A DNA stretch of 64,000 nt from the NCBI GenBank assembly GCA_037349105.1, contig JAYJMM010000097.1, positions 2,323,501 through 2,387,500 on the forward strand, read 5' to 3'. The notes under the pieces were generated by a model. It did not search any database. It saw only the letters and a program-made list of their open reading frames with translations, and had not been told where the DNA came from. Made by a program: the position numbers and the translations under genes. The stretch comes from Limnomonas spitsbergensis. Lineage: Eukaryota > Chlorophyta > Chlorophyceae > Chlamydomonadales. Shown piece by piece: positions 1 to 10,900 of this stretch. The number at the start of each line of letters is the position of its first letter. Positions within the stretch are counted from its first letter, which is position 1.

Positions 1-640
1 TCCTTACCTACCCCCTTTCTCTCCTTACCTACCCCCTTTCTCTCCTTACCTACCCCCTTTCTCTCCTTACGTACCCCCTTTCTCTCCTTACCTACCCCCT
101 TTCTCTCCTTACCTACCCCCTTTCTCTCCTTACCTACCCCCTTTCTCTCCTTACCTACCCCCTTTCTCTCCTTACCTACCCCCTTTCTCTCCTTACCTAC
201 CCCCTTTCTCTCCTTACCTACCCCCTTTCTCTCCTTACCTACCCCCTTTCTCTCCTTACCTACCCCCCTTTCTCTCCTTACCTACCCCCTTTCTCTCCTT
301 ACCTACCCCCTTTCTCTCCTTACCTACCCCCCTTTCTCTCCTTACCTACCCCCCTTTCTCTCCTTACCTACCCCCCTTTCTCTCCTTACCTACCCCCTTT
401 CTCTCCTTACCTACCCCCTTTCTCTCCTTACCTACCCCCTTTCTCTCCTTACGTACTCCCTTTCTCTCCTTACCTACCCCCCTTTCTCTCCTTACCTACC
501 CCCTTTCTCTCCTTACCTACCCCCTTTCTCTCCTTACGTACCCCCTTTCTCTCCTTACCTACCCCCCTTTCTCTCCTTACCTACCCCCCTTTCTCTCCTT
601 ACCTACCCCCCTTTCTCTCCTTACCTACCCCTCTCCCTCC
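1..640 (+). repeat. 21 bp minisatellite, about 30 copies
   Basis: Unit TCCTTACCTACCCCCTTTCTC, very homogeneous, with C-run length variants. It runs off the left edge and lies in the last visible intron of the minus-strand MFS gene. Confidence 0.95.
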
Positions 641-1400
641 CCCCCCTCCCTGTCCGTACCTTCCCTTCCGTTTCCCTCTCTCTCCCTCCCTCCCTGTCCG
701 TACCTTCCCTTCCGTTTCCCTCTCCCTCCCTCCCTCCCTGTCCGTACCTTCCCTTCCGTTTCCCTCTCTCTCCCCCCCTCCCTGTCCGTACCTTCCCTTC
801 CGTTTCCCTCTCCCTCCCCCCCCTCCCTGTCCGTATCTTCCCTTCCGTTTCCCTCTCCCTCCCCCCCCTCCCTGTCCGTACCTTCCCTTCCGTTTCCCTC
901 TCTCTCCCCCCCTCCCTGTCCGTACCTTCCCTTCCGTTTCCCTCTCCCTCCCTCCCTCCCTGTCCGTACCTTCCCTTCCGTTTCCCTCTCCCTCCCTCCC
1001 TCCCTGTCCGTACCTTCCCTTCCGTTTCCCTCTCCCTCCCTCCCTCCCTGTCCGTACCTTCCCTTCCGTTTCCCTCTCCCTCCCTCCCTCCCTGTCCATA
1101 CCTTCCCTTCCGTTTCCCTCTCTCTCCCCCCCTCCCTGTCCGTACCTTCCCTTCCGTTTCCCTCTCTCTCCCCCCCTCCCTGTCCGTACCTTCCCTTCCG
1201 TTTCCCTCTCTCTCCCCCCCTCCCTGTCCGTACCTTCCCTTTTGTTTCCCTCTCTCTCCCTCCCTCCCTGTCCGTACCTTCCCTTCCGTTTCCCTCTCCC
1301 TCCCCCCCCTCCCTGTCCGTACCTTCCCTTCCGTTTCCCTCTCTCTCCCCCCCTCCCTGTCCGTACCTTCCCTTCCGTTTCCCTCTCTCTCCCACCCTCC
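641..1400 (+). repeat. 44 bp minisatellite, about 17 copies
   Basis: Unit contains TGTCCGTACCTTCCCTTCCG; starts recur every 44 bp (651, 695, 739). The MFS exon 5 donor (1408-1403) sits inside the first degenerate unit read from the exon, so the array begins at the 5' splice site. Long open frames here are repeat artefacts. Confidence 0.93.
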
Positions 1401-1408
1401 GTACTCAC

Positions 1409-4400
1409 CCTGCAGAGTTACCCAACCCGGTCAACATCGCCGCCATCAGCAAGTAGTTCCACGTCATGTTGCCTTGCATCACCAGCGGGACCAGCGCACC
1501 GATCACGGAGAAGGGCGTGCAAGCCAGTAGCAGCATGCTGGGGGTGGTGAAGGGGGAGACAACCACCTACATCAAGAGGAGGGAGAGGAAAGATCAGTCG
1601 TTTGTCGATATCGAGGTTCACGATTCGGGCCAAAGAATTGAACTATCTATCCTTTTCTACCATGCTCATCTCCTCTCGTTATGAAGAAATGAAGCCGGCT
1701 CCCACTCCCTGCCCCCACATCCTCTGAGCCCTCTCCCCTCCCCTCATCTTACCACGACCAAATAGTCTTAGATGTTGCCTCCCATTATTTCCCCCCCATT
1801 AAATCCTAACCCATAATCTTGCCAAAGCACTACAGATATAGAATCTCCTCTTCACCCAGCCCCGATGTCCACCTCCCTTATCTCACCCCAACGACTCGGC
1901 CAAACGTGAAAGCACCCCAGAAGCTGGAGTTGGCCAGCGCTGCATTCGAATCCGACAGACCCATCTCCTTCGTAGAGTAGGTGAACAGCCAGTTGCCAAT
2001 GGCGGTCTCCGCGGCAGTGGTGCAGAACACCAGCGTGATGGCGGCACATGTGCACACAAACTCCAGCGTCTGTGCATAAGGGGCATGGGAGAGGGAGAGG
2101 AGGGAGGAGGTGAGGGGTGGGAGGAGGTGAGGGGAGGGAGGAGGTGAGGGGAGGGAGGAGGTGAGCGGAGGGAGGAGGTGAGGGGAGGGAGGAGGTGAGC
2201 GGAGCAGGACACAAATATGCAGGTGGCTCAGGTTCACAACAACACCGGCAACTGAACATAAGGACTTTGGGAGAGAGGCAGGAAGGCAAGGGAGGCATTT
2301 CAAGATCGCTAGGTTTGTACTTTTGAACGGAAGTAGGCACCCTTGTCTGCCCTGCGTGCCAAACTTGTACAGAAGCACTCACGTACTGTATGCCCTCCGT
2401 CTAACGTTATTACTCTTACACTGTACGCCCTCCGTCTAACATTATACTCTTGTACTGTATGTCCCTTTCTTACAGTATTTCTCTTGTACTGCATGTCCCC
2501 TTGGGCCCCTGCCCACCTTATTGCTCTTGTACTGCAGGTCGAACTCGGCCCCCTCCTCCTCATTGCCCTCCGGCTTGGGCCTGTCTGGCGATGCCACGAA
2601 CAGGAAGGGGATTGTGGAAAGCAGAGACACGATGCCCACCACATAAAAGACAGCGAGGGGGTTGCCCAGGTACACGCTGCAGGCCTCTGCTGCAAGTGGG
2701 ATGAAGAAGCTACCCACTCCAAACATGGCAAGCACCTGAGCGGTGAGGGATGTGGGCGAGGTTGAGGGATGTAGGCAAGGATGAGGGATGTGGGCGAGGT
2801 TGAGGGATGTGGGCGAGGTTGAGGGATGTGGGCGAGGTTGAGGGATGTGGGCAAGGACACCCTTCTCCGGGCTTCATATGTAGCCTGATCATGATTATGA
2901 TTACCAGCTCAGAAACCACGGGCATCACAGCAATACACCTCACAGACCACAGCCTCAGCCCCAAACCCTGGGCGCTGGGCCTTAGCCCTGAACCCTAAGC
3001 ACCTGCCCTTTGGCCTAAGCCCTAAGCAATGTGGCCTCAGAACCTAAGCGTGAGCACTGTAGGCTCAGCCCTACACCCTAAGACCTGTGGCCTCAGCCCT
3101 AAATCCTAGGCACTGAGTCATCAGCCCTAAACCCTACGCACTGTGGCCTCAGCCCTAAACCCTAAGCACCGTGGCCTCAGCCCTAAACCCTACGCACTGT
3201 GGCCTCAGCCCTAAACCCTACGCACTGTGGCCTCAGCCCTAAACCCTAAGCACTGTGGCCTCAGCCCTAAACCCTAAGCACTGTGGTCTCAGCCCTGAAC
3301 CCTAAGCACTGTGGTCTCAGCCCTGAACCCTAAGCACTGTGGCCTCAGCCCTGAACCCTGAACTCACCAGGTTGAGTGCGTTCCCTGCCCTCTTGGGGAA
3401 CATCCAACCCAGCGAGGTGAACACAGCTGAGTTTGTGAAATTGTAGGAGAAGCAGATGACGAAGTAAAGAGTGGTCAGCGACCAGACAGAGGTCATGAGG
3501 GGCACGAGGGAGAACCCGATAGCCTGCGTGTGAGGGGAGGAGGGGCAGGGCAGGTGGAAAGGTGGAAAGGTGAGCAAATGATTTACTATGAGGGCGCAGT
3601 GAGAGAAAATAGGAGAGGCAATGATAACCGATTTCATTCATCAGGGCATCGGGGTGCTGGGCATGACTCCAACTGAAACATGGTATTGAAAAAAGCCTTC
3701 TGCGCGGAACAGAGCTGAGCTAAGATGTGAAGAATCTAGAGGACGCGAAGAAATCCTGATAAAGCAGAGCTTCCCTTTTTGCGCTTGCGCAGCCGTTGGA
3801 GGGATTTCATTATTTTCATTCACCAATTGTCCAAATCAATGATTGAAAAACATGGGTGAAGTATTCACCCATGAATTTTTCCTGAAGCCATGACATAGGG
3901 CTGGATTGATTTAGGAGAGGGGCTGCTGGAGGGGGCAGGCGTAACCAGGTGCCTGCTGCTTGGTGGCCACCCGACCCATACGCCGGCCCAGTTTTGCTCC
4001 CCCATCGACTCCCAGTCTCAAACAGGCGGGGCGATGGCGCATCCTGCCTTACTTGATGAAGTTTTCCAGGTTTGGTTCCCATCGGCCGCCAGTGGTGGCC
4101 AAGCTCGACGGTCCAGATTAGCCATCAGGAGCCATGCAGGGTGTTGGTTGGCCATCCGCCCAGCAGTGGACCGGCCGGAGGGTGCTTCAGCTCATCTATA
4201 TGAACCACCAGGTCATGGGCAAATGGTCTTTTAAGCAGCGGAGAACCCCCCCCCTGGCCCCCATAGATGCCCCTCTAGGCAGCTGCTCCCCTCCATGAGC
4301 AGCTTCTCCCTTCCTTTGAGCAGCTTCTCACCTCTATGAGCAGCGAGGCGATGAGCACTTGATGCGTTGGGAAGCGGTCGACGACCCATCCGGAGGGCGT

Positions 4401-4682
4401 GCCGCTAATGATGCAGCTGACACCCAGCGCCGTGAACAGGGGGGACAGATCGGTCTCGTCGACGTCAAGGCGCTCGGCCAGCGGCTTGATGGTGGGGCCG
4501 AGGATGCTAACTTGGCTCCCGAAAATGATGAAAGAGAGCGAGTAGCCGATGAGGCAGACCAGGTGGTAACGAGTCATGGGGGGGGGCTTGTTGGTGGTGG
4601 AGGAGTCATCGAGCAGACCGACCTCGAGCTCTGCCTGGTCTTTCTGCTTGTCGAGGGTGTTGCCATTGGTGTCGCCCGTCAT
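1409..4682 (-). CDS. Major facilitator superfamily transporter, 3' part outside the window
   Basis: Spliced membrane transporter of unknown substrate. Exons read on the minus strand: 4682-4332, 3523-3368, 2735-2517, 2069-1887, 1566-1409. All junctions are GT-AG; the first four exons end in phase 0 and the last in phase 2, giving 355 codons so far. The N-terminus (about 37 residues) is hydrophilic. The first hydrophobic helix follows (YHLVCLIGYSLSFIIFGSQ), then a loop with GWVVDRF, which resembles the MFS loop 2-3 motif. Further hydrophobic segments lie in exons 2-5. A charged central stretch (SPDRPKPEGNEEEGAEF, end of exon 3) fits the cytoplasmic loop between the two six-helix halves. The layout is closest to MFSD4-type/sugar-transporter-like MFS proteins as I remember them; the substrate cannot be inferred. 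The ATG at 4682 is the first in frame. Terminal exon(s) must lie left of base 1, because the last visible donor (GTGAGT, 1408-1403) is strong and followed by repeats. Confidence 0.85.
2085..2205 (+). repeat. 17 bp GA-rich array beside an acceptor
   Basis: About seven units of GGTGAGGGGAGGGAGGA upstream (in gene sense) of the MFS exon 4 acceptor. Confidence 0.85.
2372..2516 (-). repeat. Decayed copies of an MFS exon 3 end and its donor
   Basis: The exon end (gene sense CTGCAGTACAAGAGCAATAA then GGTGGG) is followed in the intron by about four degraded copies built on RCAGTACAAGAGNAATA, near 2500, 2465, 2425 and 2390. Confidence 0.75.
2741..2860 (+). repeat. 19 bp array beside MFS exon 3 acceptor
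   Basis: Six units of GAGGGATGTGGGCGAGGTT. In gene sense the pyrimidine-rich units run into the acceptor at 2736. Confidence 0.85.
2990..3360 (+). repeat. 28 bp array with telomere-like CCCTAAACCCTAA
   Basis: About 12 units of CACTGTGGCCTCAG plus CCCTAAACCCTAAG, ending at the donor of MFS exon 2 (3367). Each unit holds one or two CCCTAAA/CCCTGAA motifs, the Arabidopsis-type telomere repeat in the reverse sense, but interrupted, so this is not a true telomere. Confidence 0.9.
3640..4260. other. Non-repetitive part of MFS intron 1
   Basis: No gene or array seen. A short perfect hairpin, CATGGGTGAA ... TTCACCCATG, lies at about 3851-3873. Confidence 0.5.
4262..4331 (-). repeat. Copies of MFS exon 1 end and donor
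   Basis: Two imperfect copies of the exon 1 3' edge plus donor (plus-strand AGCAGCTTCTCACCTCTATG) precede the real junction at 4332, with a unit of about 30 bp. Confidence 0.75.
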
Positions 4683-5502
4683 GCTGCCGAGTCGGAACTG
4701 CGCGAGCCTGCTACAGCAGAAATGGGAAGACGAAGGCGAGGGAGGCTGCTAGGAAAGAGAAGGGCAGCGACGAGTCTGTCCGGTGGGGTGGCACTTGTAG
4801 AGGGGTGGGAGTGAGGTGCGTTGTTCCTCGGGTTCTTGAATCACTGTGGACAATTTATGTGAGGTGAGGTGAGGGCGAACTAATTGTGATTTGTGATGCT
4901 CGTCCGCCACGTTCGTAGACGGCAGGGGAAAACGTGCTCAAAACTGCTGCTCACACTTTTGCGGTGCACAGCTCACTGCTCACGTGTTGCGGTGCTCCGA
5001 AACCGATACGCGGCGCGAAGTCGTGAGGCCACATGTGTCATGTGTGTTCCACCCAAACAGTTCGTCCAGCGGTTCCGCAGGAACGCACTGTCGCAGTTCA
5101 TGTAGGCGGAATATTCGGTTCCGTTTTGGTATGTTCCGTGATCAACAATTGGGAACTCCCGTCCCGTAACAACTGACCAGCAACGTCTTACACGTCACCA
5201 TCTTGTGTTCCATCTCTCGGCATATAGTAGCGGTTAATCAGGCGCCTTTATACAAAATGGATTACTGCGTGTCACGCCGTCAGCAAGCTTATAGTCTCAG
5301 GTCAACTCATTTTTCAACGGTGAACACCCTCTCTCCCCAAGCATCAATGAGCAGCCAGCAAGGATAGAATCAATGACATCACACCTCTGGGCCCTGCTCA
5401 AAAAGGCTCAAATTCAAAATTACAGGGCATGTAAGGGTTGTATTTTGATCAGCTTGTCAAGACGCTTCTACAGGTATATTTCAATTCGTTAGGTGATGAC
5501 AA

Positions 5503-5625
5503 TTCATGCCAACAGTCAATTTTGGTCCAGGGCTCAGCCAGGCTATTGAGTACCGACTAATGCTTCCTAGTGATCACAATTCATACCAACAGTCAATTTT
5601 GGTACTGGGCTCAGCCAGGCTGTGA
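5503..5625 (+). repeat. Direct duplication of about 50 bp
   Basis: Two near-identical copies of a segment containing CCAACAGTCAATTTTGGT and GGGCTCAGCCAGGCT, starting near 5505 and 5577. They differ at several bases. No function is apparent. Confidence 0.7.
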
Positions 5626-6146
5626 AGTTTTGTGAAGTTTTTACAGTCCAACGGGGCATCACATTTGATGCATGGGACTTGTGCCCGTAAACCGGTACAG
5701 GCACTAAATATGCTAGGACAGCGAGCGAGAACCAGTGACCCCCCTGGGCAAGCAACCAACACACAACCACTGAGCAGTAGCGTGGGAATGAACCCCATAG
5801 TGCAGAAGATTAGCCCCAGCCATAGAACATGACGTGGGTGCAAAAGAGTTCGGTTGGGCGCCTCCTAGGTAAATTAAGAAGGAAAGAAGAAGATCTAAGT
5901 GGAATTGTATAAGTCTGTGTAAAAACTGTGTGATGCGTGAGCGACACTTCAATGAGATTAAGTGTTTTTTTAAAATTGTGAAATGGGTGAGGCACTATGT
6001 GATGCGTAACTGAAGTGAGTGAAGTGTTAAAAAATGTGAACTGTGTTGTATAATCATTGAGGCTATTGAGTACCGACTACTTCTAGCTAGCGATCGCATG
6101 TTTCCAGAAGGCAGATGGCCTGGATGGCGGTGGCAATGGGATGGCA

Positions 6147-6518
6147 TCAGCCTTCATCTTGGCCATGAGCTCCCTCACTGCCTTCTTCCTCTCCCTCAGC
6201 GGGACCTCTTTGCCGAGTACTCCCTCTAATTCCTCCACCGTCACCGCATAGCTTGCCACATCTGCCTCCGCCAGCCGCTGATCGGGATGGGCTGTCAGCC
6301 TGTGTTGGCTCAGCTGGGGTAGCAGCAGGGATAGTTAGGGGTGGAACGGGAGCAAACCCGAGCGTTCTCTGCCGCTTCGAACCGCATTGTATCGCGGAAG
6401 CTGCCACGCACTCCCTCCCATTCTGGTGGCGTCCGACGTTTGCAGGGTCAGCCGATTTGAGGACCTTGCCACAACGACCACACGTGATCTGATTATTTAT
6501 GATCCACCAGACCAACAC
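6147..6518 (-). pseudogene. Degenerate BED/hAT-like zinc-finger coding fragment
   Basis: An open stretch of 123 codons whose N-terminal third reads CGRCGKVLKSADPANVGRH, followed by a further Cys after five residues. This C-x2-C ... H-x5-C spacing resembles the BED-type zinc fingers at the start of hAT-family transposases. The rest is low-complexity Ala/Pro/Gly/Glu and no catalytic domain follows. It is probably a decayed transposon remnant, though a small unrelated zinc-finger gene cannot be excluded. The repeated phrase GGCTATTGAGTACCGACTA occurs near 5542 and again near 6061 just outside it. Confidence 0.35.
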
Positions 6519-6897
6519 TACCCTGTGTTGCGTGTCATGCAGCTCTTTCTAAGGCTGGCTCAGCTGGTTTCGGGGTGTCTCCAATAGAGCCAAACCCTCA
6601 GTATGGGGGGCGGGGGGTCACGCGGTAATTCAAGCAAAAAATTAGGATGTAAATGGACTCATGTTAGCAAGATGAACTCAGAGGTGCCGCTGTCAGCCTC
6701 AACAGACCTCCAGAAGAAAGATACTAAGTTTTCCAAATCTTGGATTTTTGGGAGACCCCCCCATATCCCCCATCCCCCCTGGGCCAAAATTTTTTTTAAA
6801 AAACAGCTATGGAACGGTCAACAAAAAGGGGGCATGGGGTCGATTTTTTGTTTTTTGCCCCCCCTCGCCCTTTCCCCTTCTTTTTTGTCTGCCCCTT

Positions 6898-7176
6898 TTG
6901 GTTCGGCGCCCACGCGGCCGAGCCTTTTTGAGCAGGGCCCACAGGTGTAACGTCATTGACTTGCTTTTGTGGATGCTGTTGCAGACTTAGTCGAAGGCTA
7001 GTTGCATTAGGAGCTCAGATGCCGTCGGACTTGTTTGCCTTACCGGCCTCTCCTTTTGTTCCTTTACTCTGCGTTCCCTCTACCTCTTGGTTTTAGATTC
7101 GCCCATCTGAACAGTTGGGCGCCCGCGCTGCCGGGCCTTATTGTGCATGGCCCAGAGGTGTAACGTCATTGACAGG
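6898..7176 (+). repeat. Pair of diverged ~65 bp direct repeats
   Basis: Copies near 6898-6961 and 7112-7176 both end in AGGTGTAACGTCATTGAC and share a GC-rich upstream half (GGCGCCC...GGCC). They are about 215 bp apart. A related phrase (CTGCTGAACGCTC) occurs near 7277 and again near 14331, suggesting remnants of a dispersed element. Confidence 0.6.
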
Positions 7177-7983
7177 CTGGAACTGCGCCTCATGATGACG
7201 TGAATGCTCTTACAACTGACGTCACAGGAGGCACGATACGAACCAATTTAAAACGGTCCATACCCGCTTGGCCTGCTGAACGCTCGGCCGCGTGAGGCTG
7301 GTAGGGAATGACTAAGTTCAATTCCAGCTACCATGCACAGCCAGGACCATGGTGCAGCCTTGTCACCTTCCTAAGTGAGGGGGGTTAGGAACATGGAACC
7401 CGGCGATCTAGACAGAGGGAGAAAAGGTCACGTGGCGGGTTTTATCCCTCTAGGTATGGATCTTCACACCAATAAATGCAGTGCCTGCCAGCATATTTGC
7501 TTCAGATGTTAGGCCGAGTTAAACTGAGGACATGCAGGGCACTTGATCGTTTCCGTCCATGACCACCTTGACGGCCTCACTGTTTATTTAGCACGCAGCT
7601 TTGGCTGCGATCCGGCATGCGCACAATGCTCTCTTAGTGCAGCCTGACCTGCTGCTGCTAGGCACGCCCAACAAAACACATCCCCTGCACCCTGCTAGAG
7701 AGTCTCAGCTAGCCTAATCCCAGCCAGGCAGCGCATTATCGCCAGGCGGTAGATGGCAGGCCAGGCGGTACACGACGAGCCAAGCAGTACATGACAGATC
7801 AGGTCCTCCTCCTCCTCACTCCTCCACGCGACCTTCTACTCTCCCTCCTCCCCTCCTTCCAATCACAGCAGCCCGCTCGGAACTCTCTATCCCCCCCCCC
7901 CGATGTTCACAGCCTCTGAAGGCCCTGTCTACGACCCTGCTGCCATACACTTGGCGCCGAACAGACGCGCGAGTCCACATTGT

Positions 7984-10900
7984 CTACGAGGGTGCGCCCA
8001 AGTACGCTGACAGCCGCAACAAGTCTCCAAACACGCCTCCAGCCGTGACGTCCGCGCCGGCGCCCGGTCCCCTCACCACCAGCGCCTGGTTGAAATAGCG
8101 CTTGGTGGTGAAGGAGATGATGTTGTCAGTCCCGCTCAGCTGTGCGAACGGGTGCGACTTGGGGTACCGCCGCAGCTCCACAGCGCCCGTGCCTGCATGG
8201 GGGGAGCGGGACAAGAGGGCATTCCCGTTTGACGCTCCAGGGTTCAGGGTCCAGATCAGAGGCAGCAGGGGGGGGGAGCGGGACAGGGGCGCATTCACGT
8301 TAGAGGCTCCAGGGTTCAGGGTCCAGATCAGAGGCAGCAGGGGGGGGGAGCGGGACAGGGGGGCAAACACGTTAGAGGCTCCAGGGTTCAGGGTCCAAAT
8401 CAGAGGCAGCAGGGGGGGGGGGAGCGGGACAGGGGGGCAAACACGTTAGAGGCGCCAGGGTTCAGGGTCCAGATCAGAGGCAGCAGGGGGGGGGGAGCGG
8501 GACAGGGGGGCTTACACGTTAGAGGCGCCAGGGTTTAGGGTCCAGATCAGAGGCAGCAGGGGGGGGGGGAGCGGGACAGGGGGGCAAACACGTTAGAGGC
8601 TCCAGGGTTCAGGGTCCAGATCAGAGGCAGCAGGGGGGGGGGGGCGGGACAGGGGGGCAAATACGTTAGAGGCTCCAGGGTTCAGGGTCCAGATCAGAGG
8701 CAGCAGGGGGGGGGGGGAGCGGGACAGGGGGGCATTCACGTTAGAGGCGCCAGGATTCAGGGTCCAGATCAGAGGCAGCAGGGGGGGGGGAGCGGGACAG
8801 GGGCGCATTCACGTTAGAGGCTCCAGGGTTCAGGGTCCAGATCAGAGGCAGCAGGGGGGGGGGAGCGGGACAGGGGGGCTTACACGTCAGAGGCTCCAGG
8901 GTTCAGGGTCCAGATCAGAGGCAGCAGGGGGGGGAGCGGGACAGGGGCGCATTCACGTTTGACGCTCCAGGGTTCAGGGTCCAGATCAGAGGCAGCAGGG
9001 GGGGGGAGCGGGACAGGGGGGCAAACACGTTAGAGGCTCCAGGGTTCAGGGTCCAGATCAGAGGCAGCAGGGGGGGGGAGCGGGACAGGGGGGCTTACAC
9101 GTCAGAGGCGCCAGGGTTCAGGGTCCAGATCAGAGGCAGCAGGGGGGGGGGGGGAGCGGGACAGGGGGGCAAACACGTTAGAGGCTCCAGGGTTCAGGGT
9201 CCAGATCAGAGGCAGTAGGGGGGGGGAGCGGGACAGGGGGGCATTCACGTTAGAGGCTCCAGGGTTCAGGGTCCAGATCAGAGGCAGCAGGGGGGGGGAG
9301 CGGGACAGGGGGGCAAACACGTTAGAGGCTCCAGGGTTCAGGGTCCAGATCAGAGGCAGTAGGGGGGGGGGAGCGGGACAGGGGGGCATTCACGTTAGAG
9401 GCTCCAGGGTTCAGGGTCCAGATCAGAGGCAGCAGGGGGGGGGGAGCGGGACAGGGGGGCTTACACGTCAGAGGCTCCAGGGTTCAGGGTCCAGATCAGA
9501 GGCAGCAGGGGGGGGGAGCGGGACAGGGGCGCATTCACGTCAGAGGCGCCAGGGTTCAGGGTCCAGATCAGAGGCAGCAGGGGGGGGGGAGCGGGACAAG
9601 GGGGCTTACACGTCAGAGGCGCCAGGGTTCAGGGTCCAGATCAGAGGCAGCAGGGGGGGGGGGAGCGGGACAGGGGGGCAAACACGTTAGAGGCGCCAGG
9701 ATTCAGGGTCCAGATCAGAGGCAGCAGGGGGGGGGAGCGGGACAGGGGCGCATTCACGTTAGAGGCTCCAGGGTTCAGGGTCCAGATCAGAGGCAGCAGG
9801 GGGGGGGGAGCGGGACAGGGGGGCTTACACGTCAGAGGCTCCAGGGTTCAGGGTCCAGATCAGAGGCAGCAGGGGGGGGAGCGGGACAGGGGCGCATTCA
9901 TGTTTGACGCTCCAGGGTTCAGGGTCCAGATCAGAGGCAGCAGGGGGGGGGGAGCGGGACAGGGGGGCAAACACGTTAGAGGCTCCAGGGTTCAGGGTCC
10001 AGATCAGAGGCAGCAGGGGGGGGGAGCGGGACAGGGGGGCTTACACGTCAGAGGCGCCAGGGTTCAGGGTCCAGATCAGAGGCAGCAGGGGGGGGGGGGA
10101 GCGGGACAGGGGGGCAAACACGTTAGAGGCTCCAGGGTTCAGGGTCCAGATCAGAGGCAGTAGGGGGGGGGGAGCGGGACAGGGGGGCATTCACGTTAGA
10201 GGCTCCAGGGTTCAGGGTCCAGATCAGAGGCAGCAGGGGGGGGGAGCGGGACAGGGGGGCAAACACGTTAGAGGCTCCAGGGTTCAGGGTCCAGATCAGA
10301 GGCAGTAGGGGGGGGGAGCGGGACAGGGGGGCATTCACGTTAGAGGCTCCAGGGTTCAGGGTCCAGATCAGAGGCAGCAGGGGGGGGGAGCGGGACAGGG
10401 GGGCTTACACGTCAGAGGCTCCAGGGTTCAGGGTCCAGATCAGAGGCAGCAGGGGGGGGAGCGGGACAGGGGCGCATTCACGTCAGAGGCGCCAGGGTTC
10501 AGGGTCCAGATCAGAGGCAGCAGGGGGGGGGGGAGCGGGACAAGGGGGCTTACACGTCAGAGGCGCCAGGGTTCAGGGTCCAGATCAGAGGCAGCAGGGG
10601 GGGGGAGCGGGACAGGGGGGCATACACGTTAGAGGCGCCAGGGTTCAGGGTCCAGATCAGAGGCAGCAGGGGGGGGGAGCGGGACAGGGGGGCTTACACG
10701 TCAGAGGCGCCAGGGTTCAGGGTCCAGATCAGAGGCAGCAGGGGGGGGGGGAGCGGGACAGGGGGGCTTACACGTCAGAGGCGCCAGGGTTCAGGGTCCA
10801 GATCAGAGGCAGCAGGGGGGGGGAGCGGGACAGGGGGGCAAACACGTCAGAGGCGCCAGGGTTCAGGGTCCAGATCAGAGGCAGCAGGGGGGGGGGAGCG

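Larger units (their letters stand above)
4683..7983. other. Intergenic region without a recognisable intact gene
   Basis: Lies between the start of the MFS transporter and the stop of the aspartokinase-homoserine dehydrogenase, both on the minus strand, so it must hold the transporter's promoter and 5' leader and the other gene's 3' UTR. No reading frame has convincing homology except a zinc-finger-like fragment near 6150-6520. Small direct duplications occur at 5503-5625 and 6898-7176. No tRNA or rRNA was recognised. Confidence 0.6.

Noticed and set aside
599..1408. Long Gly/Arg/Lys-rich open frames on the minus strand
   Set aside because: They are translations of the 44 bp minisatellite inside an intron; two frames are open at once and no homology is expected.
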